This document shows, in pieces, positions 1-7,533 of a stretch of 36,432 nucleotides of DNA. Position 1 is the stretch's first letter, and every line of letters starts with the position of its first letter. The translations under genes and the position numbers were made by a program. A model generated the notes under the pieces. That model saw nothing but the letters and a program-made list of their open reading frames with translations. It was not told the origin of the DNA and ran no database searches. Origin of the DNA: an uncultured Desulfuromonadales bacterium (GTDB taxonomy: Bacteria > Desulfobacterota > Desulfuromonadia > Desulfuromonadales > Geopsychrobacteraceae); NCBI GenBank assembly GCA_947259715.1, contig CAMYNR010000069.1, positions 1 through 36,432 of the forward strand, given 5' to 3'.

Positions 1-98
1 CAAGCATTTGCGCGGAGGCGTAGTGCTTTACGCCGCACAAGCGAATGTGCTGATTGACGCCGAACTGGTGAAAAAGGGCAGTTTCCGGACAGAAACTA
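1..98 (-). repeat. Dispersed repeat A, copy 1 (cut by window edge)
   Basis: This stretch is the reverse complement of the repeat at 10090-10186, with about two differences over roughly 94 aligned bases. It holds the imperfect hairpin GGCGTAGTGCTTTACGCC and ends in AGTTTCCGGACAGAAACT, itself an inverted repeat of the type AGTTTC-N6-GAAACT. The left end runs off the window. One plus-strand frame reads through it as a peptide also seen in copies 2 and 3, but the changes in copy 3 mostly alter amino acids, so it is probably not coding. Confidence 0.85.
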
Positions 99-171
99 GT
101 CTAAGTCTGGCCTTGACATCCCTAGCAAGCAATGACATTAAAACTTTTTTTAAAATAATTTTTATTTTTAG

Positions 172-199
172 TTGACTTTTATTATTTTCTGCTTATAAT
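172..199 (+). promoter_or_regulatory. Sigma70-like promoter in AT-rich DNA
   Basis: A -35 TTGACT (172-177) and a perfect -10 TATAAT (194-199) are separated by 16 nt, inside a very AT-rich stretch (about 140-200) that could act as an UP element. No ORF starts downstream. A hairpin terminator follows at 239-276, so the predicted transcript would be about 70 nt. Confidence 0.6.
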
Positions 200-205
200 A
201 ACAAT

Positions 206-276
206 CAAACAGCAAGACAAACTCTCTCAAACTTTTTTGCCCCGTGTTCTCCCTCCTGACGCGGGGCTATTTTTTT
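206..276 (+). ncRNA. Candidate small RNA
   Basis: This interval lies between the start site expected from the promoter at 172-199 and a Rho-independent terminator. The terminator stem is GCCCCGTG (239-246) pairing with CGCGGGGC (260-267, one T-G pair), followed by TATTTTTTT. The 13-nt loop TTCTCCCTCCTGA carries CCCTCC, which is complementary to Shine-Dalgarno sequences, and a CTCTCTC stretch lies just upstream. No start codon with a plausible coding frame fits. I do not recognise the RNA family. A 5' leader or a terminator of an upstream gene with a chance promoter are the alternatives. Confidence 0.4.
239..276 (+). terminator. Rho-independent terminator
   Basis: An 8-bp GC-rich stem (GCCCCGTG / CGCGGGGC, one G-T pair) with a 13-nt loop is followed by TATTTTTTT on the plus strand. 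The minus strand has no T-tract in the right place, so it acts for plus-strand transcription. It also lies about 40 bp beyond the 3' end of the minus-strand pyrophosphatase gene. Confidence 0.75.
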
Positions 277-318
277 AACCGGTTTTCCATTTCGCTCCAG
301 CCGCCTTCGCTCCGCCCA

Positions 319-1974
319 TCAAACGCTTTTAAACACCTTGAGCAGATGCGGAACCAGCTGCTTTTTACGGGATAGAACCCCCTTGAGCCGGTAGAGATTC
401 TCCCCTTCCTGAGGGTAACCGATAATATAGGGAAGTTCGTTCGGCCCTGCTGTCAGCAGCAAGCTGGTCTCCATAACGATGTCGGTGACCAGCAGGGAAG
501 CGAGTTCATAACCCTTCTCTTCGCGAATCTTCTGCAATTCAGCCAGGAGCTCCTCGCGGCGCTGGTGGAAAGAATGAAAGTTGACCACCTCCACCTGACC
601 GAGCCCCAGCAAATAATCACCGACCTGATATTCCTTAAAGTCGGTCAGCAGCAGTTCCCTCGCCGGGATCCCGCTCGCCATAGTGCTTCCGGCGGCAAAC
701 AGCTCGCCACCGAACTCTTCGTAGTTCAGGTTCGAATGTTTTTCCAGCCAGGGCAGGAGTTCGCGGTCGATGGCAGTGGTTGTCGGGGATTTGAGGATAA
801 CCGTATCGGAAAGCAATCCCGCCAAAAGCAGGCCTGCGACCTTCTGGCTGGGCGCGATGCCGGCTTGCTGGTAGAGTGTTGCGACCAAAGAGCAGGTACT
901 GCCTAAAGGCTGATTGATGAAACGGATCGGGGTATCGGTGTGAAAATTTCCGAGCCGATGATGATCGATCACCTCAAGAATTTCGACTTTATCTGCCCCG
1001 GGAACCGACTGTGACAATTCGTTATGATCGACCAGAATCAAACGATTTGGTGAGTTTTTAATCAGATGGCTCTTGGTTGCCACCCCACTGACCCGGCCAT
1101 CTCCAGAAAGCACGATGGCCCCAGCCTGCTGACTGTGAACCAACTTCAAGCGCAAATCCTCCAACAGATCATTGCGGCCAACGGTGATGTAGTCATCATC
1201 AACCAAGGCGCCGACCGGTGTCGACATTCTGGTCAACCAGACACAATTTGCCGTATCAAGGCTGCTGACCAGGACAGAAACCTGTTTCTCCCGCGCCGCA
1301 GCAAGCAATTCTTCGTTCAGGGACGATCGACCGGAGAGAATCAAAAGCCTGACCCCAGCCTGAATCGCCAGCCTTTGAATTCCGACTCGATCGCCGGTAA
1401 TCAAAATCGTCTGCTCAGGGGTGGTCTCATCAACCCAGCGACTAAAGCTTTCCTCACAACGGGCCCCGACATAGAGGTTGAACTCTTCTACTGTTTCCGA
1501 TTCAACCAGATTCAGCGCCTCAGCTCCAAGGCAGCTCTGAATTGATTTGATCGATGCCTTGACACGCCGCAGCTTTTCTGGCTCGGTCGGCACCAGAAAG
1601 ATCTCTGAGGCCTTTTTCAGCAACAACAGCCCTTTCGGTCGTTGCTCATCGTCAACCACCGGTAATTGCCGGATATGATGGCGATGATAGAGTTCAATCG
1701 CTTTTGACATCGGCGTCGATTCGTGGATACTGACAACATCCTCCGTCACCACATCCTTGACCCTCGGGTGCACATCGGCCAAAAGAGCAGGAACTTCAAC
1801 CTGCAACCGGTCAAGAACGAATTCAGTTTGCTGGTTGATATTGCCAGCCCTGGCTGCGACCACATTTTCCAGCCCCTGCTGACGACGCAGCTCAGCATAG
1901 GCGATGGCGCTGCAAATCGAGTCGGTGTCGGGATTACGATGCCCAACGACATAGGTTTTCGCTTTTCCACTCAT
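319..1974 (-). CDS. Manganese-dependent inorganic pyrophosphatase with CBS and DRTGG domains
   Basis: A 551-residue cytoplasmic family II (DHH) pyrophosphatase, which hydrolyses PPi to phosphate with Mn2+ or Co2+. The N-terminal DHH part has GHRNPDTDS (residues 11-19). A first CBS repeat (about 70-120), a DRTGG domain (about 130-240, with ITGDRVGIQ) and a second CBS repeat (about 250-305) are inserted before the rest of the catalytic domain. That part has LVDHNE and the signature VIDHHRLGNF, with DHH at 337-339. The C-terminus is DHHA2. CBS-type family II enzymes are known to be controlled by adenine nucleotides, and this domain order and length are normal for the CBS/DRTGG subgroup. The ATG at 1974 is preceded by AAGGAT. 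It appears monocistronic, since the DUF3108 gene upstream has its own terminator. Confidence 0.93.
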   Translation of the reverse strand: MSGKAKTYVVGHRNPDTDSICSAIAYAELRRQQGLENVVAARAGNINQQTEFVLDRLQVEVPALLADVHPRVKDVVTEDVVSIHESTPMSKAIELYHRHHIRQLPVVDDEQRPKGLLLLKKASEIFLVPTEPEKLRRVKASIKSIQSCLGAEALNLVESETVEEFNLYVGARCEESFSRWVDETTPEQTILITGDRVGIQRLAIQAGVRLLILSGRSSLNEELLAAAREKQVSVLVSSLDTANCVWLTRMSTPVGALVDDDYITVGRNDLLEDLRLKLVHSQQAGAIVLSGDGRVSGVATKSHLIKNSPNRLILVDHNELSQSVPGADKVEILEVIDHHRLGNFHTDTPIRFINQPLGSTCSLVATLYQQAGIAPSQKVAGLLLAGLLSDTVILKSPTTTAIDRELLPWLEKHSNLNYEEFGGELFAAGSTMASGIPARELLLTDFKEYQVGDYLLGLGQVEVVNFHSFHQRREELLAELQKIREEKGYELASLLVTDIVMETSLLLTAGPNELPYIIGYPQEGENLYRLKGVLSRKKQLVPHLLKVFKSV

Positions 1975-2051
1975 TGAAAGATATCCTTGAACGTATAAGA
2001 TAAAGTGCTTGGTTGTTTTTTCATTCGACGCAAAAGCAATCAGTAGACGAT

Positions 2052-2083
2052 AAAAAAACCTGGAACACGGAGGTTACAGGTTT
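2052..2083 (-). terminator. Rho-independent terminator of the DUF3108 gene
   Basis: On the minus strand AAACCTG and CAGGTTT enclose a loop of about 17 nt and run into a T-tract (plus strand A 2052-2058). It lies about 25 nt after the stop codon of the DUF3108 gene. Confidence 0.6.
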
Positions 2084-2109
2084 AATTGATTGTAGAAAAA
2101 AAACAAAGG

Positions 2110-2943
2110 CTATTTTTCTACATTTAACGGAGAAACGGCCTGTCGCAACACTCCCCGCACATCCCCCAGACCGATAACATCCTTCACTACGGCCCTTTGC
2201 GGTTTGCGATCCTGGTCAAAGCTGATCAACAGGTCACTTCCCTTGGTATCAAAAACCGAGGGGTCAAGCAAAACCTGGCAAAGGAGATCCTTGCCACCGA
2301 AAAATTTCTGATCAGATTTCGATTTGACGCGAATGGGGGTGACCACAATCTCCTCAATCCCCTTGCGATAAAAAGTCGGCATATGCACCTGACGATCATC
2401 AAAGGAACCGAAAACTCCGGCCCGCAGATTATAAAAACCGCTCAAAATATCGTAAACCGGGCCCTCGGTTTCTAAAGCGACCAGCACGTCCTTACGCTTG
2501 CGGCTGTTTCTGACTTTTTGATATCTCACCTGTCGGTTTATATAGTCAAAGGTGTAACTGGTCATTCTTTCCCGCCGCTCGTCACCATCCCCCTTGATCG
2601 AGTGGGAGCTGTGTCTCAGCGGACGCAAGGAGCCATCAGGACCGATTTCCATCAGGGTCTGATACTTCTCGACCCGATTTTTGCTGAGCCAGGCTGCAAT
2701 GCCAAGAGTTCGCGCCTCAAGAACTGCTAGGTAGGTCCCGGGCTGTTCTCCATGATTCAAACGAATCGACCCTTCTGCCAGGCGATCAAACCAAAGAAAT
2801 GACACGTCATAAGAGAGGTCTTCGCCCACCAGGGATTCAATCGGGTGCTGCTTTGGGGTCTTTGCCAGGGCTTCGCTCTGCGCCGCGACAAAACCTGGCA
2901 GCAATAAAATCAGGGAAAGCAAAACAAGCCACAATTTCGTCAT
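2110..2943 (-). CDS. DUF3108 domain envelope protein
   Basis: A 277-residue exported protein of unknown biochemical role. A signal peptide (TKLWLVLLSLILLLPGFVAAQ) covers about the first 22 residues. The rest matches my recollection of DUF3108: a beta-rich body with LSYDVSFLWFDRLAEGSI near the start and the characteristic PVYDILSGFYNLRAG in the second half. The ORF track begins at a TTG; I prefer the next codon, ATG at 2943, because AAGGAG then sits 5 nt upstream. It is followed by its own terminator, which suggests a single-gene unit. No catalytic motif is visible. Confidence 0.8.
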   Translation of the reverse strand: MTKLWLVLLSLILLLPGFVAAQSEALAKTPKQHPIESLVGEDLSYDVSFLWFDRLAEGSIRLNHGEQPGTYLAVLEARTLGIAAWLSKNRVEKYQTLMEIGPDGSLRPLRHSSHSIKGDGDERRERMTSYTFDYINRQVRYQKVRNSRKRKDVLVALETEGPVYDILSGFYNLRAGVFGSFDDRQVHMPTFYRKGIEEIVVTPIRVKSKSDQKFFGGKDLLCQVLLDPSVFDTKGSDLLISFDQDRKPQRAVVKDVIGLGDVRGVLRQAVSPLNVEK

Positions 2944-3280
2944 CAAAACTCCTTAAGTGCAGCATTAATTCTGCTGTCACTGTATCTCTATCGGGACAGT
3001 ACTGTAAATCTATCTTCGTCAGGGCCCCTTGAACCGTTCCTGACAGACGCTCAAAGGCAAACCGCAGAGATCGTTCAGTTAACCTCAATCTAACCGATCT
3101 CTGGACGACACTCAGTTGCTCAAGTAAATGAAATTCTGATCATTGCTTTTTCAAGTTCAGTGCCAGAAAGACTCTTCGTTTCTCAGCAGAAAGCTCCATG
3201 AACCCCAGTTGACGCTTGACGCTCAGAGTCGCAGCCATTAATATTCATATATTCAAAACTATTTCGTTCAGGAATGCCAG
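2944..3280. other. Intergenic region between divergent DUF3108 and arsR-type genes
   Basis: About 335 bp without a credible gene; the ORFs across it look like chance frames. The only structure I see is AT-rich DNA just upstream of the regulator (3238-3256) with a tandem ATATTCAT / ATATTCAA repeat, a possible autoregulatory site. Confidence 0.4.
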
Positions 3281-3589
3281 ATGACCGACCAGACCATGCC
3301 CTTCAACAAAGAGCAGGATTACGACCGCGAATCGGAAATCCTCAAAGTTCTCGGCCACCCGATCCGTCTTAAGATCGTCGCCGGCTTGATGTCCCAGTCC
3401 TGCAACGTGAAAAAAATCTGGGAATGTCTCGGTCTGCCCCAAGCAACGGTATCGCAACATTTGGCCCTGTTAAAAAACAAATCGATCATTTCAGGGCGAC
3501 GGGAAGGGGTTGAAGTCTTCTACCAGGTCACCTCCCCTGAAGCACGCCGGATCGTTGGGGCGATCTTCGATCAGGGCAATCCTGGCTGA
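3281..3589 (+). CDS. ArsR/SmtB-family winged-helix regulator
   Basis: A 102-residue DNA-binding repressor. The body follows the ArsR fold: ILKVLGHPIRLKIVAGL (helices 1-2), then CNVKKIWECLGLPQATVSQHLALLKNKSII (helix-turn-helix, about 41-70) and the wing SGRREGVEVFYQV. Two cysteines, C41 and C49, flank the first HTH helix; in other ArsR proteins cysteines there bind metal or sense persulfide, but the ligand here cannot be told. The ATG at 3281 has AGGA 7-8 nt upstream. A bidirectional terminator follows at 3625. The DUF3108 gene is divergent, so an AT-rich operator between them is possible. Confidence 0.88.
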   Translation: MTDQTMPFNKEQDYDRESEILKVLGHPIRLKIVAGLMSQSCNVKKIWECLGLPQATVSQHLALLKNKSIISGRREGVEVFYQVTSPEARRIVGAIFDQGNPG

Positions 3590-3624
3590 CAACAGTCTTT
3601 TATTTCAGGACGGGACACAGAGAT

Positions 3625-3656
3625 AAAAAAAGGCCGCCTGTAAGGGCGGCCTTTTT
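3625..3656. terminator. Bidirectional Rho-independent terminator
   Basis: AAAAAAAGGCCGCC-tgtaag-GGCGGCCTTTTT is symmetrical, with A- and T-tracts on both sides. It serves the ArsR-type gene on the plus strand and the tautomerase/biotin operon on the minus strand. Confidence 0.9.
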
Positions 3657-3675
3657 AACTGAATCAGGGCAAAGT

Positions 3676-3873
3676 CTACTTTCCGGTGCGGATGGCCTCG
3701 ACCGTCTTCCCACGAATCCCCCAGTTTTCCGCCGGGAACTCCTCAATGATAATATGGGTTGCCTCGGGGTTCTTTCCCAGCACCTCTTTCATTGCCAGGG
3801 TGATTCTGTCGATCAGCTGCTCTTTTTTCTCTTCGCTGCATCCACCGACCATGCGTACAGTTACAACAGGCAT
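3676..3873 (-). CDS. 4-oxalocrotonate tautomerase family protein
   Basis: A 65-residue protein with the expected length and the catalytic N-terminal proline exposed after Met removal (MPVVTVRM). The rest, EEKKEQLIDRITLAMKEVLGKNPEATHIIIEEFPAENWGIRGK, follows the small tautomerase fold, which usually assembles as hexamers. The true substrate is unknown. AAAGGAGG lies 8 nt before the ATG. It lies 86 bp after bioC on the same strand and before the shared terminator, so it may be the last gene of the biotin operon, though nothing in biotin synthesis needs a tautomerase. Confidence 0.88.
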   Translation of the reverse strand: MPVVTVRMVGGCSEEKKEQLIDRITLAMKEVLGKNPEATHIIIEEFPAENWGIRGKTVEAIRTGK

Positions 3874-3959
3874 TGACTAGCCTCCTTTCAACGCAGATTG
3901 AATTGAGTCCTCAGTATAGCCTGCAAGGCAGAAGAATCAATAGGCTTTTCCAATAAGTT

Positions 3960-4769
3960 TCAGGAAATCCGGCGGGCCAAAAGGTAGATCACCTCATAGG
4001 TCGCGGGAATACCTTTTTCATTGGCGTAGTTCTGCCGATAAAGCTCCATCAGCTGTTGCATGACTCGCCTGGAGGCCAATCCTGCCGGCCGCTGTTTACT
4101 GGCGTTTTGCGCCCCGATCCGTTTTAAATTTTTCAACAGCTGGGGAACCGACCGATGCCATTCAACTTCAAATTCAGAGCGTAGCAGCAACGGCTCAAAG
4201 TGCCCCTGCAAGGCCGAAGCGACAGTTTCCAGGCTGGCGAAGGTTTGTTCGTGCAAGGGTCGCGTACCCAAGGCCGCCTGATGCGAATCCCGCAATTCAA
4301 AGAGAGTTTTCTCGCCAAACATGGCAACGGCAAATAACCCGTCCGGCTTTGTGACCCGAGCGGCTTCGGCAAAGGCTGCGGGAAGATCTTCCAGCCATTG
4401 GTAAACGGAACTGGAGACCACCAGATCGAAGCTTTGCGATAAAAATGGCAAGGCGGCGGCATCGGCATCACAAATCAACCCCGATCTGGTCACCGAACGG
4501 GTCTGCAGACTCATCCCGTGGGCCAGATCGGAGAAGAGCAGCGGCACCTCGGGAAGGTGGTGCTCCAGCCGTCGACTCAGTTGGCCACTGCCAGAACCGA
4601 TTTCCAGCCCCTGCTGCCAGGTTTGTCTCTGTTCGGCAAGCAGAAGCCGCAACAGGTTTTCTGCCACTGTCTGCTGGACCTGCGCATAGCGATCGTATTC
4701 GCGGGCGTGGGCGGAAAAATGTTGTTGCACCTGGCGACGGTTTAAAGTTTCTTCCATAGTCTGGGGCAT
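3960..4769 (-). CDS. bioC: Malonyl-ACP O-methyltransferase BioC
   Basis: A 269-residue SAM-dependent methyltransferase. It methylates the free carboxyl of malonyl-ACP so that fatty acid synthesis can build the pimeloyl chain. The N-terminus NRRQVQQHFSAHAREYDRYAQVQ is typical of BioC. Motif I is GLEIGSGSGQLS (about 54-65), followed by SDLAHGM, the acidic CDADAAALPF and SSSVYQWLED. The ORF track starts 23 codons earlier. I choose ATG 4769 because GGAGGG sits 8 nt upstream and because the extra residues overlap bioH in another frame. It is the last certain bio gene in the bioW-F-H-C operon. Confidence 0.9.
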   Translation of the reverse strand: MPQTMEETLNRRQVQQHFSAHAREYDRYAQVQQTVAENLLRLLLAEQRQTWQQGLEIGSGSGQLSRRLEHHLPEVPLLFSDLAHGMSLQTRSVTRSGLICDADAAALPFLSQSFDLVVSSSVYQWLEDLPAAFAEAARVTKPDGLFAVAMFGEKTLFELRDSHQAALGTRPLHEQTFASLETVASALQGHFEPLLLRSEFEVEWHRSVPQLLKNLKRIGAQNASKQRPAGLASRRVMQQLMELYRQNYANEKGIPATYEVIYLLARRIS

Positions 4770-5523
4770 GGCCAATACCCTCCACTGGGGCAAATTGAGC
4801 CCCAATGATTCGCTCGGCCAAATAACGGCCCGCCGCAACGGGAATGATCTGATCTTCTGTGCCGTGCTGCACCAGACAGGGCAGATCTATCCCTGCCAGC
4901 TGCCGACGTAAATCCTCGCGCCCCAGCAACGCCAGACTTTTTCTCGCCTCGGCAGGGTCTGGCAACCGCGCCGGGCGCACGGCAAACTTTAGAATCTGGC
5001 GAAACCGTTGTTTATCGATTTCAGTCGCAGAAAATTGCAGGTTGAAGAAATCTCCCAAAGTCTTTTCAAAAGCCCGCCCCAGATTACGTTCCAGGGCACG
5101 CAGCTGAGTGGCCGGCAGCCCATGAGACCAATCGGCAGATTGGCAGAACCTGGGCGTTGTTGCGACCAGCAGTAGTCGAGAGATCTCCATTTGCCGCGCG
5201 ATAGCCAACTGCAAGGCCACCTGACCGCCCAATGACCAGCCAAGCAATGCACTTGGTCCCAGCGCCAATTGCCGTGCCCAAGCGCTGATACTGTCGGAAA
5301 AAGCTGCCAGGCTGCAGGTTGCAGCGGCTGCAGATTCGCCGTGACCGGGCAGATCCGGGCAGAGCACGCGGTACTTGCCGGCCAGAAGAATGGCGACCTC
5401 ACCGAAGACCGCTGAAGACATTGACCAACCATGCAGCATGATCAACGGTGAGCCTGCACCCCACTCCTGCCAGCTCACTCGCTGGCCGTCAGGTAATTCC
5501 AGAGAATGCCGTTCAGCCGTCAC
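4468..5523 (-). CDS. bioH: Pimeloyl-ACP methyl ester esterase-like hydrolase BioH, with an out-of-frame tail over bioC
   Basis: An alpha/beta hydrolase that in the BioC-BioH route removes the methyl ester from pimeloyl-ACP methyl ester. The triad is visible: S97 in GWSLGG, D224 in HGTEDQIIPV, H252 in GIGHAP. The HGWSM oxyanion region is at 31-35. Homologues continue about 20 residues past the histidine in a helix. Here, directly after GHAP, the frame enters bioC DNA in a different frame and runs about 100 low-complexity residues (RPRPRIRS..) before a stop. The functional part is therefore about 4767-5523. The GTG start overlaps the bioF stop by 11 nt and has AAAGG too close to be an ideal RBS, so translation is probably coupled to bioF. 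The context makes the BioH call likely. Confidence 0.75.
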   Translation of the reverse strand: MTAERHSLELPDGQRVSWQEWGAGSPLIMLHGWSMSSAVFGEVAILLAGKYRVLCPDLPGHGESAAAATCSLAAFSDSISAWARQLALGPSALLGWSLGGQVALQLAIARQMEISRLLLVATTPRFCQSADWSHGLPATQLRALERNLGRAFEKTLGDFFNLQFSATEIDKQRFRQILKFAVRPARLPDPAEARKSLALLGREDLRRQLAGIDLPCLVQHGTEDQIIPVAAGRYLAERIIGAQFAPVEGIGHAPDYGRNFKPSPGATTFFRPRPRIRSLCAGPADSGRKPVAASACRTETNLAAGAGNRFWQWPTESTAGAPPSRGAAALLRSGPRDESADPFGDQIGVDL

Positions 5524-6694
5524 CTTTTACATCCTTGACACAAGTGATGAGCATTTCCGCTGCCCGGCGCAACTCGGCCTGGCTATGGTCAGCCATCAGG
5601 GTGGCCCGCAAGCGACAGGTTCCCTCAGGCACGGTGGGAGGCCGGATGCCGCTGAGGAAAACCCCTTGCTGGAACAGTTTCGTCGCCGCCTGCATGGTCG
5701 GCTCCGGGGCGCCAATCAAAGTTGGAATGATCTGCGTGACGCTGCCGCACAGGTTAAGCCCGGCATCGCTCAACAGCCCGGCAAACACTTGTCGATTGGC
5801 CTCCAATCGGGCGCGCCGTTCGGCACCTTCCTGGCTGTCGATTAAATCGATCGCGGCCAGGTTCGCAGCCAGGACACCGGGAGGCAGGCTGGTCGAAAAG
5901 ATAAAACTGCGAGAGCGGTTGATCAGGGTATCGATGACCGCACGACTGGCAGCCAGGTAGGCACCGAAGCTTCCAAAGCCCTTGCCGAAGGTCCCCATCT
6001 GCAGGTCGATCTGTCCCAAACAGCCGAAGTGCTCAGCGGTCCCCCGGCCGTGCTTGCCGAGAACACCGCCGCCGTGGGCATCGTCGATCATCAACCAGGC
6101 ATGGTAACGTTCTTTCAGCGCCACCAGCCGATCAACCGGGGCCAGGTCACCGTCCATACTGAAAACGCCGTCGGTTACAATCAACCAGCGGCCCTTGCGA
6201 CCTGAGCTTTCACGCTCCAGCATCGCTTCCAGGGCCAGCATATCATTATGCGGATAGACCAGAATTCGGGCTCCAGACAGGCGGCAGCCGTCGATGATCG
6301 AGGCGTGGTTGAGACTATCGGAGAAGATGGTGTCTTCAGGGCCGAGAAGCCCCTGGATGATGCCGTTGTTGGCGGCATAGCCGGTATTGTAAACCAGCGC
6401 TGCCTCAGTCCCCTTAAATTCGGCAAGCCGTTCTTCCAGCCGATGATGCAGGGACATACTGCCGGAAATCAGGCGACTGGCTCCCGACCCGGTACCGAAA
6501 TCCCGCGTCGCCTGGCAGGATGCTTCGATCAGATTCGGATGATTGGCAAGGCCAAGATAGTTGTTTGAACAGAGCAGCAAGTAATCCTGCCCGGCGATTC
6601 TGACCCGCGGCCCCTGGGCCGATTCAACTTCGCGCAGGGATCTGAGCATTCCTCTTTCGGCCAGCGCCGCCAGGTTGTCTTCTAATGATTTCAT
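5513..6694 (-). CDS. bioF: 8-amino-7-oxononanoate synthase BioF
   Basis: A 393-residue PLP enzyme that condenses the pimeloyl thioester with L-alanine, the first ring-forming step of biotin synthesis. Diagnostic segments are LCSNNYLGLANHP, GTGSGASRLISGS, SDSLNHASIIDG, DDAHGGGVLG (D204, H207) and the PLP lysine K238 in GTFGKGFGSFG. Length is normal. The ORF track starts at a TTG; the ATG at 6694 is better because GGGGGAGAG precedes it and it overlaps the bioW stop as ATGA, a translational-coupling arrangement. It then overlaps bioH by 11 nt. It must accept pimeloyl-CoA from BioW, pimeloyl-ACP from BioC/BioH, or both. Confidence 0.95.
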   Translation of the reverse strand: MKSLEDNLAALAERGMLRSLREVESAQGPRVRIAGQDYLLLCSNNYLGLANHPNLIEASCQATRDFGTGSGASRLISGSMSLHHRLEERLAEFKGTEAALVYNTGYAANNGIIQGLLGPEDTIFSDSLNHASIIDGCRLSGARILVYPHNDMLALEAMLERESSGRKGRWLIVTDGVFSMDGDLAPVDRLVALKERYHAWLMIDDAHGGGVLGKHGRGTAEHFGCLGQIDLQMGTFGKGFGSFGAYLAASRAVIDTLINRSRSFIFSTSLPPGVLAANLAAIDLIDSQEGAERRARLEANRQVFAGLLSDAGLNLCGSVTQIIPTLIGAPEPTMQAATKLFQQGVFLSGIRPPTVPEGTCRLRATLMADHSQAELRRAAEMLITCVKDVKGDG

Positions 6695-7497
6695 CTCTCC
6701 CCCTGGCAAAATTGCGGCGGGTGAACCGCACCGATCTGGTCAATCAGCAGCGGAGCCTGCTCCAGCCAACTCACCAGCTCACCCAATTCAACTTGGCTGC
6801 GATCGATAAAAAAAGCCCGACCACCCCGCTCTTCCCCAACCGGTTTTAGATGGTTGATCCGCCGGTAACCAAGCTGAGGCGAGGCGACATAACCCGCCAG
6901 ATAATCAGGATCATCCGACCAGCAGAGCTCAGCCAGCACGCCGGGCGCGGCGATCACTTTCGCAGCAAGCGTCAAGGCCTCGACAACATGAGAATTATTC
7001 AGACCATGCTCCTTGAGCCGTTGTAGCAGGCGGTCGCGTGCGGCACAGGATAAATCCATTCGGCTGACTCTCACCCCACGGGCTTGATCGGCCTCCAGAC
7101 GCTCTCCACTCGCCGCATCGATCAGCATGGCGCCGCGCATACTGTTGCCACCGGGAGCGGCGCCGGCGGCGAGGGTTTGAAGCGCCTTAATGGCAGCGGA
7201 TCTTGAGATCCCGGCGGCTTCCAGGAGCTGCTGGGCCAGTTTGCGGCCCTGCTGCCAGCTTCCGACCTGATGATTGTGCAAGTCAGGCAGAGTCCCAGTT
7301 GCGACCTGCCTTGCCGGCACCGGATCAACCTGCAGATAAATCTTTTCAGCGGCACCGCGCGGATGGTTTAACGCACGCTCAATCAACTCAACCGCAGCTG
7401 TCCCAAGATCGGCAGTTTCCAGCAACCGCTCAGCACCTGAAATATGCTTACCCTCGCATTCAGCCCGCATCCGCAAACTATTCAAAATATTCGGCAT
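6691..7497 (-). CDS. bioW: 6-carboxyhexanoate-CoA ligase (pimeloyl-CoA synthetase) BioW
   Basis: A 268-residue ATP-dependent ligase that activates free pimelate to pimeloyl-CoA. Family hallmarks read clearly: RMRAECEGKHISGAERL (9-25), LIERALNHPRG, GNSMRGAMLIDAASGERL, RGVRVSRMD, SHVVEALTLAAKV and DDPDYLAGYVASPQLGYRRI. Length fits the 240-270 of the family. No Shine-Dalgarno precedes the ATG at 7497; instead a promoter -10 box ends 7 nt before it, which suggests a leaderless mRNA. It is the first gene of the operon behind a BirA operator. BioW next to BioC/BioH is unusual, because they are alternative sources of the pimeloyl group. Confidence 0.92.
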   Translation of the reverse strand: MPNILNSLRMRAECEGKHISGAERLLETADLGTAAVELIERALNHPRGAAEKIYLQVDPVPARQVATGTLPDLHNHQVGSWQQGRKLAQQLLEAAGISRSAAIKALQTLAAGAAPGGNSMRGAMLIDAASGERLEADQARGVRVSRMDLSCAARDRLLQRLKEHGLNNSHVVEALTLAAKVIAAPGVLAELCWSDDPDYLAGYVASPQLGYRRINHLKPVGEERGGRAFFIDRSQVELGELVSWLEQAPLLIDQIGAVHPPQFCQGER

Positions 7498-7504
7498 GGC
7501 GGCG

Positions 7505-7533
7505 AAATTAGCACTTCATCCAAACCTTGTCAA
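7505..7533 (-). promoter_or_regulatory. bioW promoter
   Basis: On the minus strand TTGACA (7533-7528), a 17-nt spacer and TAATTT (7510-7505). The -35 box lies inside the proximal BirA half-site, so BirA binding would block RNA polymerase. The -10 ends 7 nt before the bioW ATG, which places the expected start nucleotide on or next to that ATG. Confidence 0.7.

Noticed and set aside
2837-3088. 83-residue minus-strand ORF upstream of the DUF3108 gene
   Set aside because: It overlaps the start and signal peptide of that gene in another frame and resembles no family.
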